DNA of 64,000 nt from G963662905 sp965230045. GTDB lineage: Bacteria > Bacteroidota > Bacteroidia > Bacteroidales > WRLA01. Positions 34,066 to 43,833 of this stretch are shown here, in pieces. Numbering within the stretch: position 1 is the stretch's first letter; every line of letters starts with the position of its first letter. The notes under the pieces are model-generated. The model made no database searches. It was given only the letters and a program-made list of their open reading frames with translations, and had not been told where the DNA came from. A program made the translations under genes and the position numbers. The stretch spans positions 4,588,001 through 4,652,000 of the forward strand of contig OZ245940.1 of the NCBI GenBank assembly GCA_965230045.1, written 5' to 3'.

Positions 34066-34398
34066 TTATTTCTTTTGATTCATCTGCGTATCAACACCAC
34101 CCATAGATACAGCTGAACGTTCCACCTTCAGACGGCCTTGCCCTTCGGTTTCGAGGATAATGGTAGTATCCTTAATTTCAGCAATTTTCCCATGGATTCC
34201 GCCGATGGTCACTACTTTATCACCTTTTTTCAGGCTTTCACGGAACTTACGCTCATCCTTCGATTTTTTCATTTGAGGACGGATAAAAAAGAGGTAAAAA
34301 ACCACGATAATCAAACCCAGGAAAATAAATGAAGACCATGGGTTTTGTTCTTCCCCGCTTTGGGGCATCATTAAAAAAATACTTGCAATCGTTGTCAT
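34066..34398 (-). CDS. yajC: Preprotein translocase subunit YajC
   Basis: 110 aa, one membrane helix (SSFIFLGLIIVVFYLFFIRPQ), then the family motif QMKKSKDERKFRESLKKGDK and VVTIGGIHGKIAEI. YajC is an accessory subunit of the Sec translocon with SecDF. It lies 14 nt before the ybbR-like gene and 12 nt after the DUF1573 gene, all one operon. Confidence 0.93.
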   Translation of the reverse strand: MTTIASIFLMMPQSGEEQNPWSSFIFLGLIIVVFYLFFIRPQMKKSKDERKFRESLKKGDKVVTIGGIHGKIAEIKDTTIILETEGQGRLKVERSAVSMGGVDTQMNQKK

Positions 34399-34410
34399 AA
34401 TAATGTTTGA

Positions 34411-34866
34411 TTAATTTTCAGGTATAATAACTTCCGCCTTGATGCGCAAAATTTTGGTGTTCGGCTGCGCATTGGACAAAACGGTAACGCTTTTGTTCTG
34501 ATAACCTTTACGACCGGAGCTATTGAAGCTCACCTCAATAATCCCTTCTTCACCCGGCTTAACAGGCGTTTTCGGATATTTCGGAACGGTACAGCCACAG
34601 CTTGATGACACTTTGGAAATCAGCAGGTCAGCTTTTCCTGTATTTGTAAATTTAAAGTTATAGGAAACGATTTCCCCACGGATCACGCGTCCAAAATCAT
34701 GGAAATTTTCTTCAAATTGAATAACCGGTAAATTGGCCGTTTCTTTTGTGTCCGCACTAATGGGGTTATTCACCAAATCAGGAGAAAGCTTGCCTTTTTG
34801 ATCAGAGTTCCCACAGGCAAGCATCAGGAAAACCAGCGATACCATTAAATAATTTATCTTCTTCAT
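34411..34866 (-). CDS. DUF1573 lipoprotein
   Basis: 151 aa from the ATG at 34866, chosen because a lipoprotein signal peptide with lipobox LACG follows; the upstream ATG at 34923 would bury it. The DUF1573 domain (about 50-148) has the signature FHDFGRVIRGE, FTNTGKADLLISKVSSSCGC and PGEEGIIEVSFNSSGR, an Ig-like (ASPM/SPD-2/Hydin-like) fold. Its role is unknown. It leads the yajC-ybbR-coaE operon. The -7 candidate is at 34954-34961. Confidence 0.85.
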   Translation of the reverse strand: MKKINYLMVSLVFLMLACGNSDQKGKLSPDLVNNPISADTKETANLPVIQFEENFHDFGRVIRGEIVSYNFKFTNTGKADLLISKVSSSCGCTVPKYPKTPVKPGEEGIIEVSFNSSGRKGYQNKSVTVLSNAQPNTKILRIKAEVIIPEN

Positions 34867-34953
34867 CTGCACAATCAGCTTATAAAAACATACGAAAGCA
34901 TTCAATATCAGGCATAAATGCAATCGCTATAATTTCATTTTTCGCCTGAAGTG

Positions 34954-34961
34954 CAAAAGTA
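34954..34961 (-). promoter_or_regulatory. Possible -7 box of the DUF1573-yajC-ybbR-coaE operon
   Basis: On the minus strand it reads TACTTTTG, matching TAnnTTTG; start of transcription would be near 34947, about 80 nt before the DUF1573 start. No clear -33 element. Confidence 0.4.
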
Positions 34962-35076
34962 GCAATTTTTCTGCTCTGGCGAATCCTTCTGTTTTTCAAA
35001 TTCCAAACAATAAAAAACAAGTATGCAGGAAATTACAGTTTTTTTTGTAACTTGCAGGGAAGAAAACCCTTAGCTT

Positions 35077-36942
35077 ATGAACACCACTATTCGCCGTCAG
35101 GATATCCGTTTTTATCCTGATCCAAAACGGGTAATTGCCCGGTTCTTTTTCCCTGGGCCGGAAGAGCGGGTCGCATCCATAATCCAGAAAGTCATTAAAA
35201 TGCCCGAAGATTCTGCAAAGCTGATGTTGAATCAGACTTTAAGGGAATTTTCGAACCGTCACCGCAATATTACACGGATTTTCGGAAAACATTTCAATCA
35301 TGTGCGCCATATTATAACGCATCAGATAAAAATTGACCCCGACAGCATCCCGGATTTTAAGCAACTGCTTATCGGCGCATATTTTACCAGCGAATACAGC
35401 ATTGAGTCGGCCGCTTTTTTTAATCCCAGTATGGTAGAAGATCCCGATCAAACAAATCTGGAGGGAGGCGAAAAAAGGGTAATCGTAAGTTTCCGCGCAA
35501 CCGGCGAAGGCCATATCAGCTCCATTGTTTTTCGCAACGGCATTGTAAACCGCGAAGGCATGATCCGTTTTTCGGATGCCGGAAGGATGGTGGATGAAGC
35601 CGAAGCCGTAAAAAACTGTCAGTATGAGAAAAAAGCCTTCCTCAGCAAACTGCATGAAATGAACATCCAGAAAAAGATTATTTTTCAGGTGATGGATAAG
35701 CTGGGCGATCATTTTGATTATCAGCAACTTGATAACAGCATCCGGCAGATCCGCGAAGAAGCAAATATGACCCATTCCAAGGAAAATGTGCTCGATGCAA
35801 TGAAATGGCTGGCGGATTCACATTATGAAATTTCTTTTTCCATGGATACCGACATCAGCCAAAGGGTGATTTTTCCACTGACCGCCACCGAAAGCAACGG
35901 CATTGAGGATGCGCGTTTTGTGCGCTTTACTGATGACGACGGCAGCGTCCGCTATTACGCTACTTACACGGCATATAACGGTTTTGCCATCCTGCCCAAA
36001 CTGGTAATGACGGAAGATTTTTACAACTTCAAAGTGATGCCGCTGCACGGAAAATATGCCCAAAACAAAGGGATGGCGCTTTTTCCTCGGAAAATCATGG
36101 GCAAATACGCTATGGTTTCCAGGCTGGACGGCATCAACAATTACATCATGTTCAGCGATAATGTAAATATTTGGGAAGAGGCCAGCATTTTGCAGCAACC
36201 AAAATATCCATGGGAATTTATCCAGATCGGCAATAGCGGCTCCCCAATCGAAACAGAGGAAGGCTGGCTGCTGGTTACCCACGGCGTTGGCACCATGCGT
36301 AAATATTGTTTGGGCGCTGTTTTGCTCGACAAAGATGATCCGACCCGCATCATTGCTGAACTGACAGAACCCCTGCTGATGCCCAATGAAGAGGAACGCG
36401 AAGGCTATGTACCCAATGTGGTATATAGCTGCGGCTCCATAATTCATGAAGGGCGACTGATCATCCCTTATGCCATGTCGGACACAGCCAGTACCATCGC
36501 ATCCATTGAGCTAAAAGCGCTCTGGGACAAAATGAAACCCATCAGTTCCAGCGTATTTAAAACCAATGGCCAGGAAAAAATACTTTTGGTTGAGGACGAC
36601 CCTGTGATGCAAAGGGTTGTTTCTGAGCTGCTGCGCAACGAACATTATGAAGTGGATGTGGCATCGGACGGGATCAACGCCCTGATGAATATTGCCAAAA
36701 CAAAATACGATATCATTTTGTCGGATGTGCAGATGCCCAATTTTAATGGCTTCCAGCTGCTGGAATTCATGAATGAGAAAAAGATTAATATTCCCGTGGT
36801 CTTTATTACAGGCTCATCAGATCATGACCTGGAAATAAAAGCGCTTCAATTGGGCGCTGTTGAATTCCTCAAAAAGCCCGTGGATCCGGAATTACTGATT
36901 TTAAGGATGAAAAATTTGCTCAAACAGCATAAAGGTAAATAA
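35077..36942 (+). CDS. GH130-like glycoside phosphorylase fused to a response-regulator receiver domain
   Basis: 621 aa. Residues about 1-490 resemble GH130, enzymes that phosphorolyse beta-mannosides: a five-bladed propeller with GIEDARFVRF (catalytic Asp region), KGMALFPRKI and QIGNSGSPIETEEGWLLVTHG. An alpha-helical insertion or N-terminal extension (about 20-250) is unlike the short classical GH130 enzymes and recalls the divergent set found beside GT4 genes. Residues 501-617 are a complete receiver domain: acidic pocket EDD, phosphoacceptor Asp550 (ILSDVQMP), Thr578 and Lys600 (FLKKP). A phosphorylase carrying a receiver is unusual and suggests phosphorylation-controlled activity. It converges on the GT4 gene at 37036. 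Confidence 0.8.
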   Translation: MNTTIRRQDIRFYPDPKRVIARFFFPGPEERVASIIQKVIKMPEDSAKLMLNQTLREFSNRHRNITRIFGKHFNHVRHIITHQIKIDPDSIPDFKQLLIGAYFTSEYSIESAAFFNPSMVEDPDQTNLEGGEKRVIVSFRATGEGHISSIVFRNGIVNREGMIRFSDAGRMVDEAEAVKNCQYEKKAFLSKLHEMNIQKKIIFQVMDKLGDHFDYQQLDNSIRQIREEANMTHSKENVLDAMKWLADSHYEISFSMDTDISQRVIFPLTATESNGIEDARFVRFTDDDGSVRYYATYTAYNGFAILPKLVMTEDFYNFKVMPLHGKYAQNKGMALFPRKIMGKYAMVSRLDGINNYIMFSDNVNIWEEASILQQPKYPWEFIQIGNSGSPIETEEGWLLVTHGVGTMRKYCLGAVLLDKDDPTRIIAELTEPLLMPNEEEREGYVPNVVYSCGSIIHEGRLIIPYAMSDTASTIASIELKALWDKMKPISSSVFKTNGQEKILLVEDDPVMQRVVSELLRNEHYEVDVASDGINALMNIAKTKYDIILSDVQMPNFNGFQLLEFMNEKKINIPVVFITGSSDHDLEIKALQLGAVEFLKKPVDPELLILRMKNLLKQHKGK

Positions 36943-36981
36943 AATATGCCCGTAAGGTCAGGCGTCTGTTCAATGAAAAAA

Positions 36982-36998
36982 GCATAATATTATTATGC
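36982..36998 (-). terminator. Probable terminator of the GT4 gene
   Basis: GCATAAT-ATT-ATTATGC hairpin followed, on the minus strand, by TTTTTT. It lies 37 nt after the GT4 stop. The AT-rich stem makes it weaker than others here. Confidence 0.5.
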
Positions 36999-37035
36999 AT
37001 ACAGCGTCCTGATTTTATGGGCTTCCTCAAAAACT

Positions 37036-39222
37036 TCAAGCCAAATCCGTGAAAATCTGGACAGACAAGAGCCACGCAACCAAGCTTTCTGCTCCCTGAT
37101 TTCGGTTTATGGCAAATTCTTCCAGGCCGTCATTACAGCCGCCTGTTTCCTGATCGTACATAGGAACGAGCAAATCATTTCTTCCCAAAAACCATTCTGT
37201 ACAAGTTTTCAACACTTCAAAATCTTTATACGATTTTGTAAGCTTGTATTTCTGGCTATAGGCCATTATCATAGCAAGTGCATCAATAGGCTGTTGCCCG
37301 TAAGGGTCGCGCCAGGCACCCCTTTTCATCCAGCTGCCATTGCCAATTAATGATAAATGTCCCAATGGCATCGTTTGCACGGTCAAAAATTCAAGGGATT
37401 CCAAAGCAACATCGCGGCAGGTTTTAGAGGAAATACTCTCTGCGGCCAGCAGAAGCGCATAGGGCATAATTGCATTGTCATAAGTCAGGATTTCCTCAAA
37501 CCACTTCCAATCCGGGCTGGAATTTTGATCATAGGCTTCGAGCAGTTTATTGGATATTTTATGTATATACATCCGAATTCCTTCATGATCCGGGAAACGC
37601 ATAAAAGCCCAGTACAAACCCATCATCGCATTAGACATCCCACGCAGATGATGCAGTTTCTCGGTATGCGGCAAAGCCTGGAAAAAAACATCAAGCCCGA
37701 GCTGGAAAAGCCCATCAGAAGGTGGATGTGCGATTAAATATCCCAGGGTCCAAAGCGTTCGGCCAAAGGAATCTTCAGAGCCCGCATGTTCATAAGATTT
37801 ACGACTATAATCCAGGAAATTACGGAAATCACCAGCTTTGTTTTGGACAAATAAGATATAACTCAGGTATGTGGTCACCAAATCCAGAAAGCGTTCATCT
37901 TTTTCTTTTTCCCAGGCATTCAATGCCACAATCAGCGCGCGGGCATTATCGTCCAGGCAATAACCCAGTTTTTTATCAGGCACACAATAATTACTGTGTT
38001 GAATTATTCCTGTGCGATCCGTCATCCTGAATAAATGCCTGTATGATATATCAGGCATTGTGTAATATCTTTTTTGCGGCTTGTAAAAGCCATTCAGCAT
38101 TCCTTTCAAAAGATCATAATATCTTTTCCCTGCTTTTTCCCAGCGAATAGAATACCCATAATCTGCAGAAGCACGGCTTACAGCATCGCTTTTATCAGGA
38201 TTCCGAACCGCATCTAAAAAAAGCCCGGAAAAAGTACGGTCATCGCCAAAAGGAAAAATAAAGCCCCGGCCATTCTCAAGCGCCTCAGTAGCATGCCAGT
38301 ATGGACTCGAAAAAACCAAACATCCCGAAGCCATCGCATAAACCAAAGTACCGCTGGTAATCTGAGCCTCGTTGAGGTAGGGTGTTACGTAAAAATCAGC
38401 GGCTTTCAGATAGCGCACCAAATTTTCTTCGGAAACATACTCATCAATAAAAACCAAATGCCCTGCAACGCCAAGTTGTTTTGCTGTTTGCATCAAAAAT
38501 TCCCGGTATTCTTCGCCATGTTCCTTTACAACAGAAGGGTGGGTTTTACCAAGCACTACATATTGAAAATCAGGTACATGCCGTATAATTTCAGGCATTG
38601 CCCTGATAACCGTCTCAATCCCTTTGTTTCTGCCAATCAGGCCAAAAGTAATCAGGCTTTTTTTACCCTCCCAGCCTATTTCCTTTTTCAGTTTATGATG
38701 ATCATAAGCAGAAAAATCAGGTGTTCCGTGTTCAATGATATGCACTTTGCTATGCGGCACATTATGTTTCTCCGTAAGAATCCTACGCGCCAGCCGGCTC
38801 ATTACCACCAATGCAGCAGCTTTTTTAAAAACTGCCGTCATCACAGCCCCTTGATGAAAATCATATCGTTTCAAAACCGTGTGAAGCGTTATGACCACCG
38901 GCACATGAACATGCTCCAGAAGTTGCAGCAAAAAAATACCACTGCGCCCACCGAAAATCCCAAACTCATGCTGGATAAGCAGAATATCTGCATTTTGGTT
39001 TATAAATGTAGCTGTATCAGAGTAATTTCCCCTGATTTCCTCCTTCAGGCTCAGGCTAACAGTATTGGGATATTCATATTCAAAGCCCGGATTATCCATG
39101 GCAATCACAGTCATTTGGTCGCTTTCAGCAAAGCTTTTCCTGATTGCTTCTCCGAGGTGATGGGTAAAGGTGGCAATACCACATTTACGTGGAGGGTAAT
39201 TTCCTAATAAACAGATTCTCAT
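37036..39222 (-). CDS. GT4 glycosyltransferase fused to a six-hairpin glycosidase-like domain
   Basis: 728 aa. Residues 1-370 are a GT-B glycosyltransferase of family 4 (GNYPPRKCGIATFT at the start, FGLIGRNKGIETVIRAMP and the donor-site region YLNEAQITSGTLVYAMASGC). Residues about 380-728 form an all-helical region with GYCLDDNARALIVAL, SFGRTLWTLGYLIAH, LTYDNAIMPYALLLA and WRDPYGQQPIDALAMI, resembling (alpha/alpha)6-barrel glycosidases or epimerases. GT4-plus-barrel proteins often neighbour GH130-like genes, so this one and the convergent GH130-receiver protein probably act on the same, likely mannose-containing, glycan. The substrate is unknown. Confidence 0.78.
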   Translation of the reverse strand: MRICLLGNYPPRKCGIATFTHHLGEAIRKSFAESDQMTVIAMDNPGFEYEYPNTVSLSLKEEIRGNYSDTATFINQNADILLIQHEFGIFGGRSGIFLLQLLEHVHVPVVITLHTVLKRYDFHQGAVMTAVFKKAAALVVMSRLARRILTEKHNVPHSKVHIIEHGTPDFSAYDHHKLKKEIGWEGKKSLITFGLIGRNKGIETVIRAMPEIIRHVPDFQYVVLGKTHPSVVKEHGEEYREFLMQTAKQLGVAGHLVFIDEYVSEENLVRYLKAADFYVTPYLNEAQITSGTLVYAMASGCLVFSSPYWHATEALENGRGFIFPFGDDRTFSGLFLDAVRNPDKSDAVSRASADYGYSIRWEKAGKRYYDLLKGMLNGFYKPQKRYYTMPDISYRHLFRMTDRTGIIQHSNYCVPDKKLGYCLDDNARALIVALNAWEKEKDERFLDLVTTYLSYILFVQNKAGDFRNFLDYSRKSYEHAGSEDSFGRTLWTLGYLIAHPPSDGLFQLGLDVFFQALPHTEKLHHLRGMSNAMMGLYWAFMRFPDHEGIRMYIHKISNKLLEAYDQNSSPDWKWFEEILTYDNAIMPYALLLAAESISSKTCRDVALESLEFLTVQTMPLGHLSLIGNGSWMKRGAWRDPYGQQPIDALAMIMAYSQKYKLTKSYKDFEVLKTCTEWFLGRNDLLVPMYDQETGGCNDGLEEFAINRNQGAESLVAWLLSVQIFTDLA

Positions 39223-39458
39223 TTGGCAGGATTTTTTTTAAAAATACACAATTTCCCTTAAACCTGCAAAAGTCTGTAAAACACGCAAAACGCATGAACC
39301 AACATTTCCTGCTAATTGTTTGATTCCATGAGAGCAACAATAATTGAAATAAGGGCAAAGACCACCTCTTTTGGGGCTAATTCCGTTTTTATGCAGCCTT
39401 GATACACATTAATCCTAAATATTTTCTAATTTTACGGCATATAAGCGACAAGCAGTCT

Positions 39459-40049
39459 ATGAAATACAAAAAAGCACAGGAATATATTCTCAGCAAACTT
39501 GAAAGCGATTTAGACAGCAAACTATACTACCATAACATTAGTCATACGCTTGATGTAATGCAGTCTTCGATGCGCATTGCCGAAGGTGAAGGTATCGGCG
39601 AATACGAAAAACAGCTTTTGGAAACAGCAGCGGCCTATCATGACTGTGGCATGCTCAACACTTATGCCGGCCACGAACAAGCCTCCTGCCTGATCACGGA
39701 AGAAGTTTTGCCCGGTTTTGGTTTTTCAAAAAAAGAAATTAAGCGCATCAATGCAATGATCATGGCTACACGCCTGCCCCAAAAACCACTCAGCCATCTG
39801 GAGCAGATTATATGTGATGCCGACCTGGATTATATGGGTCGCGATGATTTTTTTATGATTGCGCACAGCCTGCAGTTGGAGTGGAACCTGCTTAAAGTAA
39901 ATATGACAACGTTAACGGAATGGTACAAACTTCAAATTAATTTTGTAGGAAACCATTATTTCTGGACCAAAACCGCCATAGATACACGACGGAAGAAGAA
40001 ACTCCAGAACCTTGAAGAAATCAAAGAAATCCTGAAAACTTCATTTTAA
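39459..40049 (+). CDS. HD-domain protein
   Basis: 196 aa from the ATG at 39459 (MKYKKAQEYILSKLE); an earlier in-frame ATG at 39399 adds 20 residues that do not look like the family. HD metal ligands: YYHNISHTLDV, AAAYHDCGML and CDADLDYMG. Small HD proteins of this type are metal-dependent phosphohydrolases; substrate unknown. It precedes ligA on the same strand by 96 nt. Confidence 0.78.
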   Translation: MKYKKAQEYILSKLESDLDSKLYYHNISHTLDVMQSSMRIAEGEGIGEYEKQLLETAAAYHDCGMLNTYAGHEQASCLITEEVLPGFGFSKKEIKRINAMIMATRLPQKPLSHLEQIICDADLDYMGRDDFFMIAHSLQLEWNLLKVNMTTLTEWYKLQINFVGNHYFWTKTAIDTRRKKKLQNLEEIKEILKTSF

Positions 40050-40145
40050 TCAGGTCAAACAATCGTTTTTAATTATAACTTAACAATTGACTCGGGAATC
40101 ATCATCAACTAAGTCATTGGTTTCCTGAATTTAACAGTAAAGCAA

Positions 40146-42203
40146 ATGGACGCATCAGAAGCTTTAAAAAGGATAGAAGCGCTTAGCAGGGAAATCGAAG
40201 AGCATAATTATAATTATTATGTTTTGGCTCAGCCCACAATTTCCGACTTTTCGTTTGATATGAAGCTCAAAGAACTGAGCGAACTGGAATCCCAATTTCC
40301 TGAATATGCTTTTGACGATTCACCTACCAAACGTGTAGGCGGCGACATCACAAAAGAATTTGCTACTGTTGCCCACCGTTTCCCGATGCTTTCCTTGTCC
40401 AATACGTATTCCACAGGGGAAATCATGGATTTTCAGCAAAGGACAAACCGTATGCTGGGCGACAGTGAAGTGGAATATATTTGCGAATTAAAATATGACG
40501 GAGTAGCCATCAGTCTGACATATGAAAAAGGCAAACTGGTTCGGGCAGTGACCCGCGGCGATGGCAGCCAGGGCGATGAAGTAAGCAATAATGTGCGCAC
40601 CATCAGAAGCATTCCGCTCCGGCTTAAAGGAAATTATCCTGATTTTTTTGAAATACGTGGTGAAATTTTTATGCCACACAAAGCTTTTAACGAACTCAAC
40701 CGGATCAAAGATGAGCAAGGCGACAAGCCTTTTGCCAATCCGCGGAATGCGGCAGCAGGCTCGCTCAAACTTCAGGATTCATCTATGGTAGCCAAAAGAA
40801 AGCTCGACTGTTTCCTGTATTATGTTTCCGGGAATGACCTCCCCTTCAAAACGCATCACGAAAGCCTTATGGCCGCCAAAAACTGGGGGTTTAAAATATC
40901 GGAATACACAAAAAGCTGCAAAAGCATCTCCGAAATTCAGGGATTTATTGATCACTGGGACAAAGAGCGCCATAATCTTTCATTTGATATTGATGGCGTG
41001 GTTATAAAAATCAACGATTTCCATCAGCAGGAAGAGTTGGGCTTTACTGCCAAATCGCCGCGATGGGCCATTGCCTATAAATTTAAGGCCGAACAGGTTT
41101 CTACCCGCCTGCGCTATGTGAGCTATCAAGTTGGCCGTACCGGCGCCATTACTCCTGTGGCAAATCTGGAGCCCGTGCAACTTGCAGGAACAACCGTAAA
41201 ACGGGCCTCCTTGCATAATGAAGACATCATTAACAGCCTCGACCTGCACGAAAACGATACGGTTTATGTAGAAAAAGGCGGAGAAATCATTCCGAAAATA
41301 GTAGGTGTGGACATCAAGCAAAGAGATAATCAATCAGAAAAAGTCAAGTTTATACGCGAATGCCCTGAATGCGGCGCCCGGCTGAATAAAAACGAAGGAG
41401 AAGCCGCCTGGTATTGTCCGAACGAATTTGCCTGCCCACCACAGATTAAAGGCCGCATCGAGCATTTTGTTGGTCGCAAGGCCATGGATATTTCCAGTTT
41501 AGGCGAAGGAAAACTGGATATTTTATATCAAAAGGGACTTATCGAAAACATAGATGATCTCTACCAACTGAAATCCGATGAGCTGCTGGGCATTGAAAAA
41601 AGCTACAAAGACGAGGAAGAAGGCAAAGAACGCATCGTGCGCTTCCGCGAAAAAACGGTACAAAATATCCTGGACGCCATTGAAGAATCTAAAAAAGTTC
41701 CGTTCGAAAGGGTGCTGTTCGCTTTGGGCATCCGCCATACAGGCGAAACAGTAGCAAAAACACTGGCGCAGCACTTTGGATCCATTGACAAACTCATGGA
41801 AGCCAGCGAAGAAGAACTGATCAACATCACTGAAATAGGGCCAAAAATCGCCGAAAGCGTATCGGATTATTTTCGCTCGGAACGAAATCAAAAAATTATC
41901 GAGAATCTCAAAAATGCGGGCCTAAAATTTGAGATTGAAGTCATTGAAAAGAAAACCAATACGGTAAAACCGCAAATAGAAGGAAAGAAGTTTGTGGTAA
42001 GCGGTGTTTTTCAAAACTTTAGTCGCAACGGAATCAAAGAAACCATAGAAGAAGCCGGCGGGATCAACCAAAGCAGTTTATCATCCAAAACTGATTTTTT
42101 AATTGCCGGAGACAAAATGGGCCCTTCCAAAAAAACAAAGGCGGAAAAGCTTGGAATTAAGATACTGGATGAAAATGAGTTTATAAATATGCTGGAAAAT
42201 TAA
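40146..42203 (+). CDS. ligA: NAD-dependent DNA ligase
   Basis: 685 aa, full length. Order of domains: Ia NAD-binding (YYVLAQPTISD), adenylation domain with the KxDG motif at Lys116 (ELKYDGVAIS), OB fold (YQVGRTGAITPVA), a four-Cys zinc finger (CPECG...WYCPNEFACP), helix-hairpin-helix repeats (FALGIRHTGETVAKTLA, INITEIGPKIAESV) and a C-terminal BRCT domain (about 610-685). Essential for replication and repair. Confidence 0.96.
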   Translation: MDASEALKRIEALSREIEEHNYNYYVLAQPTISDFSFDMKLKELSELESQFPEYAFDDSPTKRVGGDITKEFATVAHRFPMLSLSNTYSTGEIMDFQQRTNRMLGDSEVEYICELKYDGVAISLTYEKGKLVRAVTRGDGSQGDEVSNNVRTIRSIPLRLKGNYPDFFEIRGEIFMPHKAFNELNRIKDEQGDKPFANPRNAAAGSLKLQDSSMVAKRKLDCFLYYVSGNDLPFKTHHESLMAAKNWGFKISEYTKSCKSISEIQGFIDHWDKERHNLSFDIDGVVIKINDFHQQEELGFTAKSPRWAIAYKFKAEQVSTRLRYVSYQVGRTGAITPVANLEPVQLAGTTVKRASLHNEDIINSLDLHENDTVYVEKGGEIIPKIVGVDIKQRDNQSEKVKFIRECPECGARLNKNEGEAAWYCPNEFACPPQIKGRIEHFVGRKAMDISSLGEGKLDILYQKGLIENIDDLYQLKSDELLGIEKSYKDEEEGKERIVRFREKTVQNILDAIEESKKVPFERVLFALGIRHTGETVAKTLAQHFGSIDKLMEASEEELINITEIGPKIAESVSDYFRSERNQKIIENLKNAGLKFEIEVIEKKTNTVKPQIEGKKFVVSGVFQNFSRNGIKETIEEAGGINQSSLSSKTDFLIAGDKMGPSKKTKAEKLGIKILDENEFINMLEN

Positions 42204-42386
42204 ACTTATTAGCCAAAGTTTTGCAAATTGAAATATTCGACTACCGAACGGCAACAGGATCAGCAATATACATTCTTCGGTTCATTCTGTTAATAAATTT
42301 CAAAGTTTTGTTGATAGAATATTAAATTACAACCATTTACGGCCTTGTTTATTTTCTAATTTTATCGACTGATAAACTCGGATCGG

Positions 42387-43805
42387 ATGCACACAAAAGA
42401 GAAAGTACGCGCTTCGTCTTTTATTTTACTACTAGCCATTGCAGTATTGCAAACCGCAAGCCTATTCGGTCAAAGCGATGAGTTATATCCGTTTTCCAAA
42501 AAATGGTATGTTACGCCCAATGCCGGCCTAACGGTTTTTAATGGCGATTTATCGACAGGTTTCCCGCTTGTAAATCCCGACCAATTTGGTGTTGCTTTTG
42601 GTGCCAACCTGGGCAAAAGAGTTAATAAAACACTTGATTTCCGATTTTCCCTGCAATTTGGCAGCCTGAACGGCCAGGATGATTTTGAGGAATTCCACAA
42701 TACTTATCTGTCGTACACCATTGGCCCTTTAATTCGCATATCAGATTTTCTAGCTTCGAACCGTTTTCAAAGAAAAAACTTGATTTACAGTCATATAAGT
42801 GTTGGTTATATCCAGTGGCGTACCGACAAATATTCATTGGCAACCGGAGACAAAACAGGCGGGAACGGCCATAGCGGATACGGTGTAGGTTTTGGCGGAA
42901 GAACACTGCAGGGGTTGGTGAGCCTGGGTATTGGATACGAATACAAAATTAATGACAAATGGCATTTTAATGCAGAATTTCTTTTTGCCGGATCGAATAC
43001 CGACATCATGGATGCCACCGTTCGGGGCAGTGGTTTTTTGAAAAACGATTGGTTTAACAGCATAACTTTCGGAGCCAGTTATCAATTCGACTGGAAAAAA
43101 CCTGAGGACAAGCAGAAAAAACTGATGGCTTCGTATCTGGAAAACAAACATAAAGCACGCAGCCGGATTGTAGCAGACACACTAACATCCATCAAGCTTG
43201 ATCCCAGTGAAATATCGGCCATATGCAGCATAAGCACAGAGCTTGTTGTCCCCGGCCAAGCGGTCAAAGTTCAGTTGAAAATCAATAAAGGGAACCTGAA
43301 TGGCAAATGCCTGATAAAAGGGCTAATCCCTGCCGGATATACCGTGAGCAACAGTGCCACAACAGGCAATATGAACTTCTTTGCAGATGGCCGGGACATC
43401 ATCGTTCAAAGTGACCGCACGGCTCATTTTAACCAACTGAGCATTTCGTTTGAGATGACAACCGACACTGCATCCGGAGGGGAAAAAAGCATATTTTTCA
43501 CGGGCACAATAAAGGATAACAAGCAGAAAGACAATAAATTCCACTGCATCCAACATTTCTATCAGGAAGCCCCACTGCTCTTGGAATCAGAAATAGATAC
43601 TGAAATCGATTATTCACAACCCAAGAGTATAGATACTCCTCAGGACAGCCTGATAATCAAAGAAGAAATTATTGAGCCCCCTCTGGAATTACAGGACAGT
43701 GTGCAAGATATCCGAACAGAAGAAATGAAACTGGAAGAAAGCCTTGTTCCACCGAAGACTATTCCTGACAGCAATGCCGCAGAAAAAGAAACTGAAAAGT
43801 TTTAA
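42387..43805 (+). CDS. Outer-membrane beta-barrel protein with C-terminal extracytoplasmic extension
   Basis: 472 aa. A signal peptide ends at SLFGQ; residues about 35-240 look like an eight-stranded OM barrel (WYVTPNAGLTVFNGD, GLVSLGIGYEYKINDKWHFNAEFLF, ending FGASYQFDW). The C-terminal half has a charged linker, an Ig-like region (about 275-390) that recalls surface domains of the PPGxxVSNS type, and a disordered acidic tail. I do not recognise a defined family. It is convergent with the hybrid kinase at 43834, 28 nt apart. Confidence 0.6.
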   Translation: MHTKEKVRASSFILLLAIAVLQTASLFGQSDELYPFSKKWYVTPNAGLTVFNGDLSTGFPLVNPDQFGVAFGANLGKRVNKTLDFRFSLQFGSLNGQDDFEEFHNTYLSYTIGPLIRISDFLASNRFQRKNLIYSHISVGYIQWRTDKYSLATGDKTGGNGHSGYGVGFGGRTLQGLVSLGIGYEYKINDKWHFNAEFLFAGSNTDIMDATVRGSGFLKNDWFNSITFGASYQFDWKKPEDKQKKLMASYLENKHKARSRIVADTLTSIKLDPSEISAICSISTELVVPGQAVKVQLKINKGNLNGKCLIKGLIPAGYTVSNSATTGNMNFFADGRDIIVQSDRTAHFNQLSISFEMTTDTASGGEKSIFFTGTIKDNKQKDNKFHCIQHFYQEAPLLLESEIDTEIDYSQPKSIDTPQDSLIIKEEIIEPPLELQDSVQDIRTEEMKLEESLVPPKTIPDSNAAEKETEKF

Positions 43806-43833
43806 TACGAAATAACGTTTCGGCCTTGTATTA

